Assembly (NCBI RefSeq): GCF_003946405.1
Contig: NZ_RHOG01000002.1
Coordinates: forward strand, 62,001-126,000
Direction of reading: 5' to 3'
Origin: Lacticaseibacillus yichunensis
GTDB taxonomy: Bacteria; Bacillota; Bacilli; Lactobacillales; Lactobacillaceae
Length of the DNA stretch: 64,000 nt
In this document: positions 8,127 through 16,510 of the stretch, in pieces
Layout of the letters: each line of letters opens with the position of its first letter
Position numbering within the stretch: position 1 is the stretch's first letter
Translations under genes and position numbers: made by a program
The notes under the pieces: model-generated
Databases searched by the model: none
Told to the model about the DNA's origin: nothing
What the model saw: the letters and a program-made list of their open reading frames with translations, nothing else

Positions 8127-9191
8127 TTGACATTAACTGAATATGGTCTCACCCCTGCCCGCGCGGCTCAGCAGCCGGCCGAGCTCACCCTTGCGCGCAT
8201 CACCACGCAGGATCGCACGTTGTATACCGCAGCCACGGAAACTGGGCCGGTGCGCGCCGAAGTGGCTGGCCGGCTTGCGAACATGGCGGCCGGGCCGGAA
8301 GAATTTCCCGCGGTCGGCGATTGGGTCCTGCTTCGCGGCACGCCAACTGCTGGCGACGTGGCGATCATCGAACGGCTCCTGCCGCGCACCAGTGTTTTCA
8401 GCCGAGTCGCGGCCGGGCGTAGCGGCGCCGAACAGGTCGTCGCAGCCAATGTGGACACACTGATGCTGTGCATGGCGCTGGATGAGAATTTCAACCTGCG
8501 CCGCATGGAGCGCTATTTGGCCGTGGCCAATGCGAGTGGCGCCATGCCTGCGATCGTTTTGACCAAGGCGGACAAGGCGCCCGACCTCACCGACCAACTG
8601 AGCGCCGTCCGTGCCCTGAGTGGCAACGCGCCCGTCGTATTTTGCGATGCGACGCGGACCGATGGCATCGTCTCGCTGGCTGCCTTGATCGAGCCAGGCA
8701 AAACAGTGGCATTCCTTGGGTCATCAGGTGTGGGCAAAACCACCCTGATTAACCGGCTACTTGGGGAAGACCGCTTGGCGACGGGCGCGATACGCGAAAA
8801 TGATGCCCATGGCCGCCACACTACCACAAGCCGTGACCTCTTGCTTTTGCCCAGCGGCGGCATTGTGATCGACACGCCGGGCATGCGGGCACTTTCGCTA
8901 CTCGACGCCGACACGGAAACCACTTTTGCGGATATCACGGATCTCGCGACGCAATGCCGGTTCAATGATTGCACGCACCAGCAAGAACCCGGTTGCGCAG
9001 TGCAAGCGGCGATCGCAGCGGGGACGCTTGACCCTGAGCGCCTTGCCAGTTTCCGCCGCCTGCAAGAAGAGCAAGCCGTGAATGTGGCATTGCGCGGGCG
9101 GGCCCGGGAGCGCGCGAAGATCGACCAGATCTTTGGCAGTCGCAAACAGATGAAACAGGTCATGCGGACTGCCAAGCAGCGGCGCAGATAG
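8127..9191 (+). CDS. rsgA: Ribosome small subunit-dependent GTPase A (long form)
   Basis: 354 aa circularly permuted GTPase of the RsgA/YjeQ family that helps 30S maturation. An N-terminal OB-like part is followed by the G domain: TKAD (G4), SSGVGKTT (P-loop, near residues 195-202), DTPGMR (G3). The C-terminal zinc motif CRFNDCTHQQEPGC follows, then a basic tail RAKQRRR-like. The start is TTG with AGGAGG eleven bases upstream; no ATG fits. It is longer than the ~300-aa Bacillus YloQ type, so a second, shorter RsgA may exist elsewhere in the genome (inference). Confidence 0.92.
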   Translation: MTLTEYGLTPARAAQQPAELTLARITTQDRTLYTAATETGPVRAEVAGRLANMAAGPEEFPAVGDWVLLRGTPTAGDVAIIERLLPRTSVFSRVAAGRSGAEQVVAANVDTLMLCMALDENFNLRRMERYLAVANASGAMPAIVLTKADKAPDLTDQLSAVRALSGNAPVVFCDATRTDGIVSLAALIEPGKTVAFLGSSGVGKTTLINRLLGEDRLATGAIRENDAHGRHTTTSRDLLLLPSGGIVIDTPGMRALSLLDADTETTFADITDLATQCRFNDCTHQQEPGCAVQAAIAAGTLDPERLASFRRLQEEQAVNVALRGRARERAKIDQIFGSRKQMKQVMRTAKQRRR

Positions 9192-9231
9192 CCGCGAACC
9201 CCCGAGATACCAGCTACGTATATAATAGAGG

Positions 9232-9275
9232 AAAAACGACGGCGTTACCTCGCAAAATGGGGCAACGCCGTTTTT
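9232..9275. terminator. Terminator after rsgA
   Basis: ACGGCGTT (9239-9246) pairs with AACGCCGT (9264-9271), followed by five T; five A precede it, so it can act in both directions. Confidence 0.88.
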
Positions 9276-9336
9276 GATTCATTCGAGTTATTTGCAACCA
9301 TCAGGGAAAACGTCTCAGGACCGTTCTTTAAATGGC

Positions 9337-9376
9337 AACAAAAACCGCCGCAAAGCGATCACGCGCTGCGACGGTT
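9337..9376 (-). terminator. Terminator of thrS
   Basis: ACCGCCGCAAAGCG (9344-9357) pairs imperfectly with CGCTGCGACGGT (9364-9375), followed by a T tract on the minus strand, 22 bases after the thrS stop. Confidence 0.85.
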
Positions 9377-9398
9377 CAAGAAAGCACGAATTCAGTTG

Positions 9399-11372
9399 TT
9401 AGTCAGCGAGCTGGCTGCCTTCGCCGCGCTTGTGTTTGCCATCGCGGCTGAAGTTGTTGATCTCAGCTTGGACGGAATCCATAAACATGTTGGCCGGCAT
9501 TTCTTCAGCCTTGCTTTGGCCAAACTTACGAACAGAGACGGTCGCGGCGTTCAATTCCTCTTCCCCGACAACGATCGTGAATGGAATCTTGCGGGTCTGC
9601 GAGTCGCGGATCTTGTAGTTCATCTTTTCGTTGCGGCTGTCGAGCTCAACGCGGAAGCCCTTCTTGAGCATTTCTTCCTTGAGCTGCTTGGCATAAGCCA
9701 TGTGCGCGTCGAGGTTGACCGGCACGATCACGACCTGAGTTGGAGCGAGCCAGGTTGGGAAGGCGCCTTTGTAGATCTCGGTCAGATAGGCGATGAAGCG
9801 CTCCATGGTGCCGACGATGCCGCGGTGAATCATAACTGGGCGATGTTCCTGGCCATCGGCGCCGACGTATGTCAAGCCGAAGCGCTCCGGCAGCATGAAG
9901 TCCAGCTGAATGGTGGACATCGTTTCGTCGTTGCCCAGCGCTGTCTTGGTCTGGATGTCGAGCTTCGGGCCGTAGAAGGCAGCCTCGCCTTCTGCTTCGT
10001 AGTAGTCCAGGCCAAGGTCATCCATGGCGGCCTTCAGCATGCTTTGGCTGCGGGTCCACATTTCCTCGTCGTCAAAATACTTTTCCGTATTCTTCGGATC
10101 GCGGTAGGAAAGACGGAAACTGTAATCGGAGATATTGAAGTCTTCATACACCGCCATGATCAGGCGCAGGATCTTTTTGAATTCTTCCTGGACTTGGTCA
10201 AGGGCGACAAACGTGTGGCCATCGTTCAACGTCATTTCACGGACGCGCTGCAGCCCGGAAAGCGCGCCGGATTTTTCATAACGATGCATCATGCCAAGTT
10301 CCGCGATGCGCAGCGGCAATTCACGATACGAGCGAATGTGGTGCTTGTAGATCTGGATGTGGCTCGGGCAGTTCATCGGCCGCAATTCCAGCATTTCGCC
10401 ATCGCCCATGTCCATCGGTGGGAACATGTCTTCGCGGTAGTGTTCCCAGTGGCCGGATGTCTTGTACGCGCTCAGGTTCATCAGAACTGGGGTGTAGACG
10501 TGCTCATAGCCGTCCGCGAGCTCCTTGTCGATGATGTAGCGCTCGATCACGCGGCGAATGGTCGCCCCATTTGGCATCCAGTATGGCAGGCCGGCGCCGA
10601 CGTTTGGATCAACGAAAAACAGATCCTGGTCGCGCCCGATCACACGGTGGTCACGTTCCTTGGCCTCTTCGCGGCGCTTGGCGTCTGCTTCAAGGTCGGC
10701 TTCCTTGTAGTAAGCCGTCGCGTAGATCCGCTGAAGCATTGGGTTGCTTGACTTGCCCTGCCAGTATGCGCCGGCAACGGACAACAACTTGAAATGCTTG
10801 AGGTCCTTCAGACTTGGCAACAGAACTGCTTCTTCGAAGTCGAAAAAGTCGCCCAGCTTAAAGCCATCAACGGTGTCGCCTTCGATCGCATCGATCAATT
10901 CGAGCTTGTATGGGTCGTCTGCGAACAATTGCTTCGCCTCGGCCTTGGTCAGGGACGCCTTTTCAATTGCCGGAGCATCCTTGACGATCGCCGCCATTTT
11001 GGCTTCGATCGCTGGCAATTGGTCGATCGTCAGCTGGCCATCATCGCGGTCGGTGTCGTAGAAAAAGCCATCCTCATCCGCCTGGCCTTCGCCGAGCCGC
11101 ACTTCTGGATGCAGGTCCTTGATCGCGGCAGCCAACACAAACGCGGCCGTTTGACGCAGGACGTTGAGCCCGTCTTCGCTGTCTTTGGTGATGATCTCGA
11201 TGGCGCCGTCTGCAGTCAGGCTGTCTTGAAGGTTGACGAATGCGCCGTTGAATTTGCCTGCGACGGCTTTTTTCGCCAGCGAGGTGCTGATAGCCTTGGC
11301 CACCGCCTCAACGGTCACGCCGTCATCGTATTCCTTGACGCTGTTATCTGGAAATGTGAGCTTGATCGACAT
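9399..11372 (-). CDS. thrS: Threonyl-tRNA synthetase lacking editing residues
   Basis: 657 aa class II synthetase that charges tRNA-Thr. TGS domain (1-62), N2 domain (about 63-225), catalytic core with [15 protein letters not shown] and MIHRG zinc ligands, then the anticodon-binding domain. The N2 editing domain is unusual. The HxxxH pair seen in editing enzymes (RHSAAH) reads RQTAAF here (Q74, F78). The DLCRGPH motif reads DFEEAVL (E180, L184), so C and H are also gone. The fold appears kept ([11 protein letters not shown]). GGGAG precedes ATG. A T-box leader controls it. Confidence 0.97.
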   Translation of the reverse strand: MSIKLTFPDNSVKEYDDGVTVEAVAKAISTSLAKKAVAGKFNGAFVNLQDSLTADGAIEIITKDSEDGLNVLRQTAAFVLAAAIKDLHPEVRLGEGQADEDGFFYDTDRDDGQLTIDQLPAIEAKMAAIVKDAPAIEKASLTKAEAKQLFADDPYKLELIDAIEGDTVDGFKLGDFFDFEEAVLLPSLKDLKHFKLLSVAGAYWQGKSSNPMLQRIYATAYYKEADLEADAKRREEAKERDHRVIGRDQDLFFVDPNVGAGLPYWMPNGATIRRVIERYIIDKELADGYEHVYTPVLMNLSAYKTSGHWEHYREDMFPPMDMGDGEMLELRPMNCPSHIQIYKHHIRSYRELPLRIAELGMMHRYEKSGALSGLQRVREMTLNDGHTFVALDQVQEEFKKILRLIMAVYEDFNISDYSFRLSYRDPKNTEKYFDDEEMWTRSQSMLKAAMDDLGLDYYEAEGEAAFYGPKLDIQTKTALGNDETMSTIQLDFMLPERFGLTYVGADGQEHRPVMIHRGIVGTMERFIAYLTEIYKGAFPTWLAPTQVVIVPVNLDAHMAYAKQLKEEMLKKGFRVELDSRNEKMNYKIRDSQTRKIPFTIVVGEEELNAATVSVRKFGQSKAEEMPANMFMDSVQAEINNFSRDGKHKRGEGSQLAD

Positions 11373-11429
11373 TGTAAAAACTCCCTTTGTTTAAATTTGA
11401 AAGCTGTGTCCCTTTTCGAACACTTGACC

Positions 11430-11680
11430 ATAAAAAAACGCCTCGGATATCTTTACCGATACCCGGGACGATCTCTCGCGGTTCCACCCGACTTGAAAGC
11501 ACTGCTTTCCACTCTATGCTCGTAACCTGAGCACTGGGCCATCGCTGGCACACTCGGAAAGCGGTGTGGATCAGGTCTTGCTCGGCTTTCAGCCACGGCC
11601 GGGGCTCTCTGGTGAAACATGATCCTTTAACTTTCGTCTTTGATACCCTGATTAAACCACAGCCAGCAAAACGGCGCAAG
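11430..11680 (-). promoter_or_regulatory. T-box riboswitch of thrS
   Basis: The minus strand carries the T-box core GGGTGGAACCGCG (complement of 11477-11489), preceded by a long stem I region and followed by a terminator hairpin at about 11439-11470 with seven T (11432-11438). Uncharged tRNA-Thr should stabilise the antiterminator. An ACC in the stem I region around 11565 is a plausible threonine specifier, but I did not fold the loop. A weak promoter, TTGCGC-17-TTTAAT, sits near 11653-11681. Confidence 0.92.
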
Positions 11681-11689
11681 CGCGAGTTT

Positions 11690-11718
11690 GAAAAAACTTT
11701 TCGGCTCGGCGAAAAATT
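11690..11718 (-). terminator. Terminator of nrdR-dnaB-dnaI
   Basis: TTTTCG/CGAAAA arms (11698-11703 and 11710-11715) followed by a T run on the minus strand, just after the dnaI stop. Confidence 0.75.
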
Positions 11719-11734
11719 GGCGCGTGATCAGGCG

Positions 11735-12670
11735 TCAGCGCGACCCATTTCGCCGCTCTTGGCCGCCGACATGAATCTCATCGGCCAAAAATCGGATGCG
11801 CTCCATGATCCGGCGTGCACGCACCTCTTCCAGGTCCTTCCCCGATTCCTTGCCCGACAAGAAATCGGTGAGCTCGGCCATGCTTTTATTCGAGGTAAAA
11901 AGCGTCGGCAACTCCTCTTGCATCCGGTACTGAAGCAGCACCCCGAGCACCTCGTCACGCAGCCAAGCACTGTACGATTCGGCGGCGATGTCATCGAGCA
12001 TCAAAACGGGCACCTTTTTCAATCGGCCGAGTTTGTCTTCGGTGGTGTGATCATTGATCGCGTTTCTGATCTCAAGGGCAAAGGTCGGATAATGCACCAT
12101 GGTCGAGGCGATGCCGCGGTCCGCCAAGTGATTGGCAATCGCGCCCAAAAGATAAGTCTTGCCCACGCCAAACGGGCCGGTCAGGTAAAGGCCGCGGTGG
12201 AATTCCTGCGGGGCCTCATCCATCGCGTCGGTGAAACGGGTCGCGGCGAGCAATGCGGCGGCTCGGCCGGTTGGATCATAGTCTTCAAGCGCCGCGGTGC
12301 GAATCGCCTTGGGCATGTTGACCGAGGTGATGAGCGACGCCTGATGGGCCACTTGGTCCGCTGCAATCTTAGCCGGCGTCGGCTCATACATGATGTCGAT
12401 CAGCCGGTTGGACACGACGAGCTGGGGCATGTAGCCGGAATTTGGCAACGCCTGGTCCTCGCCTTTGCCATCGCGGGCGGTCACATATTCGTAGATCTTG
12501 GCCGCGCCGCGAGTCACCGCATCGTCCGCCAATTCATCCTTGTGCGCCGTCAGCCATGCCTGCACCGACGGATCTGCGACTGCCTGTTTGACCAGCTCGG
12601 CATATCTGCCGGTCAGTTGGCGTTGGTCCATGATCGCGGCGATCTGGTCGCGTACATTTGTCAGATTCAT
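11735..12670 (-). CDS. dnaI: Primosomal protein DnaI (helicase loader)
   Basis: 311 aa AAA+ ATPase that loads the replicative helicase DnaC/DnaB onto DNA. An N-terminal helicase-binding region (1-130) precedes GPFGVGKTY (P-loop, near 170), VLMLDDIAAE (Walker B) and the TSNKS sensor segment. Length matches Bacillus DnaI. Its ATG overlaps the dnaB stop by four bases (12667-12670), so translation is coupled. It closes the nrdR-dnaB-dnaI cluster. Confidence 0.95.
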   Translation of the reverse strand: MNLTNVRDQIAAIMDQRQLTGRYAELVKQAVADPSVQAWLTAHKDELADDAVTRGAAKIYEYVTARDGKGEDQALPNSGYMPQLVVSNRLIDIMYEPTPAKIAADQVAHQASLITSVNMPKAIRTAALEDYDPTGRAAALLAATRFTDAMDEAPQEFHRGLYLTGPFGVGKTYLLGAIANHLADRGIASTMVHYPTFALEIRNAINDHTTEDKLGRLKKVPVLMLDDIAAESYSAWLRDEVLGVLLQYRMQEELPTLFTSNKSMAELTDFLSGKESGKDLEEVRARRIMERIRFLADEIHVGGQERRNGSR

Positions 12671-14091
12671 TGCTGGTTGCCGCCTTTCTTATCCGTCTGT
12701 TTGATCCGCGCGAGTCGGGCATCGAGCTCGGCTTGTTGGGCCGGAGTCAATGCATCCCCTTGCGCCTGGTAATCATCTTTCAACCAATCCGGCACTGCCT
12801 CTTGTCGACTCGGGCGCCCGCTGTTTCGGCGGGAGCGCGGCTGCGAAGAGGTCGTCGGGTTGGCGGCCGCTGTTTTCAGATAGGCCAGCGCCGCCTCAGG
12901 TGAGCCGACACCGGCCTTCGCCCATTCATTAGCCACCTTGTTCAGGTATTTTTCATTGATCGTGTCATTGGTCTGATAGATCGAGTCGATCAAGATATTC
13001 AACGTCGCATCGTCAAAGACATGGCGGCGGCTGAGGTCGCGCACCGCCCATTCTTCATCACGCGAGACAAACATGCTCGGCCCCTTTTGCTTCTTGCGCT
13101 GTTCCATGAATTCGCGCACCGGCAAGTCGCGTGCCTGCTTGAGCAGCGTCGTTTCGGCCGGGGTGTAAGTGGCAGTTGCGCCCTGCATTTGCGACTGGGC
13201 GGTTGTCCCTGGCTGCTGCGTCTGCGTGGCATCGCCCGTCTGCGGCTGGGCTTGGCCCTGCGCCGTGGCCGCATTTTCCGCTGGCCGGAAATTGGCCTGC
13301 CCGGTGGAAAACTCCTGCTCCGCAAAATTTTGTACAGCCTTCAACTTAAACTTACCAGTCAGTGGATCGGCGGCGTGCTGCAATAGCCGTGCCAGGCTCG
13401 GCACATCGAGGCCATAGAACTTCGCCACCTGATAAAGGCCCGCGCGCTGGGCATCCACGCTGCCCTGATCGACGCCGGTTCGCGTGAGCATCGCAGCCAG
13501 CAGCGCCCAGTCATAGCCGTCGCCATTGCCCAAGCTGACAGCCGGCTGCGTTTTTGGCCCGTCTGACTGCGCCGGCCGCTGAAGCACATGGGTCAGATGA
13601 AAGACATCCAGAAACTGGGCGGACACATCCTGCCAGGTGTCGCGGCGCACCGGATGCAATTCGTATTGCCCCTGCAACTGCAGGTAGCGCGTCTCCCCGA
13701 CCTTGTCATACAGCAGCATTCCCAGCAAGTCGTCCGCGAAAAAGCGATTCGGCGCGACCGGGGCATACAGCTCATAGGCAAAATAGCGGCCGAGTTGATC
13801 GACGGTGGAATACGTTTTGAGCAAGCCCACTGCCTCGAGTTTGACCCGCGCCTCAAATAAGCCATCCAGATCGACGTCGATCAGATCCAGCAACCGCGTC
13901 TGAGGAGGCCGTTTGGAAAATTGTTGCGGCTGTTTGGCCTCGCGCCAAAGCGTCAAATATAAACTGAGCGCGGCCGGGCCGACCAGTGGCTGATATAAAC
14001 AGATTGCGACATCTTGATCTAGGTCGCTTAAATACGTGGCCTGGGTGACGAGATACCCGTCTTGGGCCATGAATGTGGTGGGTCGTTTCAT
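12667..14091 (-). CDS. dnaB: Replication initiation and membrane attachment protein DnaB
   Basis: 474 aa, Firmicutes-type DnaB (not the helicase), which acts with DnaD and DnaI in loading the helicase at oriC and restart sites. The start is ATG 14089-14091 (MKRPTTFM) with AGGAG seven bases upstream. The first ~300 residues are the DnaB/DnaD domain 1-like part. A Gln/Thr/Ala-rich linker (about residues 255-300) follows, then a conserved C-terminal domain containing SMFVSRDEEW and NEWAKAGV. The tail is basic. It overlaps dnaI by four bases. Confidence 0.93.
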   Translation of the reverse strand: MKRPTTFMAQDGYLVTQATYLSDLDQDVAICLYQPLVGPAALSLYLTLWREAKQPQQFSKRPPQTRLLDLIDVDLDGLFEARVKLEAVGLLKTYSTVDQLGRYFAYELYAPVAPNRFFADDLLGMLLYDKVGETRYLQLQGQYELHPVRRDTWQDVSAQFLDVFHLTHVLQRPAQSDGPKTQPAVSLGNGDGYDWALLAAMLTRTGVDQGSVDAQRAGLYQVAKFYGLDVPSLARLLQHAADPLTGKFKLKAVQNFAEQEFSTGQANFRPAENAATAQGQAQPQTGDATQTQQPGTTAQSQMQGATATYTPAETTLLKQARDLPVREFMEQRKKQKGPSMFVSRDEEWAVRDLSRRHVFDDATLNILIDSIYQTNDTINEKYLNKVANEWAKAGVGSPEAALAYLKTAAANPTTSSQPRSRRNSGRPSRQEAVPDWLKDDYQAQGDALTPAQQAELDARLARIKQTDKKGGNQQ

Positions 14092-14213
14092 CGGCGTGCT
14101 CCTTTCTTTTGACTGCCGCAATTGACTTCGGCAACGCGATTGGCCGCCTCCCCGCGCCGGGCTGCTTTGGCAACGCGGTAGGCTGCTTCGACAACGTGGC
14201 CAGGTGCTGGCCG

Positions 14214-14245
14214 CAAAATAAAGGGCCTGGCGCGCAGCCAAGCCC
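14214..14245 (-). terminator. Hairpin after nrdR
   Basis: GGGCTTGG pairs with CCAGGCCC (complements of 14238-14245 and 14223-14230), followed by TTTATTTTG. It probably attenuates read-through from nrdR into dnaB rather than stopping it fully. Confidence 0.65.
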
Positions 14246-14259
14246 CCGGCGCTTTTGCG

Positions 14260-14730
14260 CTATTTCTGGTCAGTCTGTTCCTTTTTCATCATGTCCTGAA
14301 GTTCGGACATGAAAACGGACATATCTTTGAACTGGCGATAGACACTGGCAAACCGAATATACGCCACGTCGTCTACGTCGGCCAACAGCTTCATGACATA
14401 CTCGCCGATGACCTGACTGGAGACTTCGTTGTCGCCGATCGCCCGCAACTTGTTTTCGACCTGCTCGACGATATTTTGCATCTGCTCCATCGTGACAGGC
14501 CGCTTTTCCGCTGCTCGAATCAAGCCTTTCAAGATCTTCTCGCGATTGAACTCTTCGCGGGTCCCATTTTTCTTGATCACCAACAGCGGCGTCTGCTCGA
14601 CGCGCTCGAAGGTCGTGAAGCGGAAGCCGCAATTCTCGCATTCCCGCCGCCGCCGAATCGCGCGACCACCATCTGTCGGGCGAGAGTCAACGACGCGCGA
14701 ACTATTGTGATGACAATGTGGGCATAACAA
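14260..14730 (-). CDS. nrdR: Transcriptional repressor NrdR
   Basis: 156 aa. Zinc ribbon CPHC...CENC in the first 35 residues, then an ATP-cone domain (about 49-139, [19 protein letters not shown]). NrdR senses dATP/ATP and represses ribonucleotide reductase operons. The start is TTG 14728-14730, giving M-L-C-P-H-C, with AAGGTGG four bases upstream; no in-frame ATG is available. It heads the nrdR-dnaB-dnaI cluster behind an extended -10 promoter. Confidence 0.96.
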   Translation of the reverse strand: MLCPHCHHNSSRVVDSRPTDGGRAIRRRRECENCGFRFTTFERVEQTPLLVIKKNGTREEFNREKILKGLIRAAEKRPVTMEQMQNIVEQVENKLRAIGDNEVSSQVIGEYVMKLLADVDDVAYIRFASVYRQFKDMSVFMSELQDMMKKEQTDQK

Positions 14731-14762
14731 GGCGCCACCTTCTTATCCAGGGTTTATACGTC

Positions 14763-14771
14763 ATTATAGCA
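14763..14771 (-). promoter_or_regulatory. Extended -10 promoter of nrdR
   Basis: TGCTATAAT on the minus strand, about 33 bases before the TTG start. No good -35 at the usual spacing, as allowed for extended -10 promoters. Confidence 0.65.
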
Positions 14772-14826
14772 TATTTATTTTGCTGCATATGCGACCAAGC
14801 TTGAGTTCACAAGAAAAGCGCGGCCG

Positions 14827-15429
14827 TCACGCCATTTTTGTCACGGCCTTGAGCAGCGCATCGACTTGCTTCTCGCGAATCGCCTGGCCGCGGCTGTTGT
14901 CGATGAGAAAATCCGCCCGCGCGACCTTCTCGTCCAGTGGCATCTGGGCCTCAATGCGTGCCTGGGCCGCCGCCTCGGAAAGCCCATCACGTGCCATCAG
15001 CCGGGTGAGTTGCACCGATTCCGGCAGTGTCACCACCGCCACGCCGTCAAACGCCTTGTCCCAGTTGGTCTCATACATCAGCGGAATGTCGCCCACGATC
15101 ACCGGGGCGCCGGTTGCGGCCGCCTCGTCCAGCGCGCGCTTCAATGCGACGCGGATGTGGGGCTGATCGATGGCGTCCAGCTGCCGGCGCTTGGCCGGAT
15201 CGGCGAAGATCAGCGCCCCTAGCCGCTTGCGATTCAGCGCGCCGTCTGGGGTCAGCACATCCGCCCCAAACGCCGCCGCGATCTCCTGCAACACTGGTGC
15301 GCCGGGCGCCATCACCTGATGCGCAATCACATCCGCATCAACAACAAGGCAGCCGCGCTGTTTGAACACGGCTGCAACCGTGCTTTTGCCGGTCGCAATG
15401 CCGCCGGTCAGCCCGAGCCAATACGTCAT
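14827..15429 (-). CDS. coaE: Dephospho-CoA kinase
   Basis: 200 aa, last enzyme of CoA synthesis, phosphorylating the ribose 3'-OH of dephospho-CoA. P-loop GLTGGIATGKST at residues 5-16, DADVIAHQV in the acceptor site, and IPLMYE. The start ATG (15427-15429) overlaps the mutM stop (ATGA), with AGAGG upstream, so a longer in-frame reading is not needed. It lies in the polA-mutM-coaE cluster. Confidence 0.96.
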   Translation of the reverse strand: MTYWLGLTGGIATGKSTVAAVFKQRGCLVVDADVIAHQVMAPGAPVLQEIAAAFGADVLTPDGALNRKRLGALIFADPAKRRQLDAIDQPHIRVALKRALDEAAATGAPVIVGDIPLMYETNWDKAFDGVAVVTLPESVQLTRLMARDGLSEAAAQARIEAQMPLDEKVARADFLIDNSRGQAIREKQVDALLKAVTKMA

Positions 15430-16274
15430 GGCAGTCGCCTCTTTCTCAGCGGCTGACAATGCGGGCAAAAATGGGTCCCGCGTTCGCCGACTTTGGTCTT
15501 CAAGATCTCTGTCCCGCAGCGCGCACACGGCGTTCCCTCTTGACCGTAAACATGGAGTTGTTCCTGGAAGCGCCCGGTGTGGCCGCCTGCATCCAAGAAC
15601 GAATGGACCGTGGTGCCGCCCAGTTCGGTGGCGGTGGCCAGCTCCTGGATGATGTTGTCATGAAGGCGCACGACTTCCGCACGCTTGAGGGTCGCGGCGG
15701 GCTGAAGCGGCGAGAGCTGGCTGAGCCACAGCGTTTCATCGGCATAGATGTTGCCGATGCCGGCGACCACGTTTTGATCCAGTAGCACGGATTTGATTGG
15801 CGCTTTCCGCCGGTGCAAAGCATCGTAAAAAGTCGCCGCGGTCCAGCTTGGGTCATCCGGCTCCGGACCTAGTGTCGAAAGACCACTGACCGTCGAGTTT
15901 TCCGTGCCGGTCAGCACCAGCTGCATCCGCCCAAACTTGCGCATGTCGGCGTAGCGCATTTGCGAGCCATCCGCAAAGGTGAACCAGACATGCATGAAGC
16001 GCGGCGGCTCCTGATCCGCAGAGGCGGCCAATTGATACTTGCCTTCCATGCGTAGATGCGACACCAGCGTTAAGTCCTGGTCAAAGCGAATCAATAAGTA
16101 TTTGCCGCGGCGGTCGACGCCAGTGATGGTGCGACCGATCAGCGCGGTGCGAAACGCGGTCAGCCCGCCGATCAAGGTCTTCGGCCAATTGGCATCGACG
16201 GCCGTGACCGTTTTGCCCACGACCAATTTGGACAGGCCGCGGCGCACATTTTCGACCTCAGGTAATTCAGGCAT
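15426..16274 (-). CDS. mutM: Formamidopyrimidine-DNA glycosylase
   Basis: 282 aa. Begins MPELPEVE, where P1 (after Met removal) and E2 are the catalytic residues that excise 8-oxoguanine and nick the strand. The helix-two-turn-helix region contains GIGNIYADE. The C-terminal zinc finger is CARCGTEI...CPHC. AAGGAAG precedes ATG. Four-base overlap with coaE. Confidence 0.97.
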   Translation of the reverse strand: MPELPEVENVRRGLSKLVVGKTVTAVDANWPKTLIGGLTAFRTALIGRTITGVDRRGKYLLIRFDQDLTLVSHLRMEGKYQLAASADQEPPRFMHVWFTFADGSQMRYADMRKFGRMQLVLTGTENSTVSGLSTLGPEPDDPSWTAATFYDALHRRKAPIKSVLLDQNVVAGIGNIYADETLWLSQLSPLQPAATLKRAEVVRLHDNIIQELATATELGGTTVHSFLDAGGHTGRFQEQLHVYGQEGTPCARCGTEILKTKVGERGTHFCPHCQPLRKRRLP

Positions 16275-16339
16275 TTTGTTCTTCCTTTATCTCGTTATAA
16301 AAGTGGCCGCATGATTCGAACCCAAGTGATTACGACTCA

Positions 16340-16483
16340 GACCCGGCACTTGGCCCACTTCCGTATCGTCCACCACTTTGACAGCAGTGTCGTGGACCAA
16401 ATGTCCGGGTCCGAGCAGCTAAGGTTCGCATCGCCTGGTCCAAAGAACGGACCTGGTGATGCGGACACTTACCTGTCGGACCC
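16340..16483. repeat. Intergenic hairpin element between polA and mutM
   Basis: Two nested hairpins. The first has GTCCAC/GTGGAC ends at 16369-16374 and 16392-16397. The second has GGGTCCGA (16407-16414) and TCGGACCC (16476-16483) at its ends, GGTCC/GGACC around the loop and paired TCGCATC/GATGCGG between. GGCCCACTTCC also occurs twice (near 16352 and 16498). No T tract follows, so these are not ordinary terminators. They resemble in style, not sequence, the hairpin family found later in the window. Confidence 0.55.
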
Positions 16484-16510
16484 AAGATCGACATTCGGCC
16501 CACTTCCCAT

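Noticed and set aside
9396-10751. Long plus-strand open frame opposite thrS
   Set aside because: It mirrors the thrS coding frame, lacks a ribosome site, and its protein has no recognisable family; high GC creates such antisense frames.
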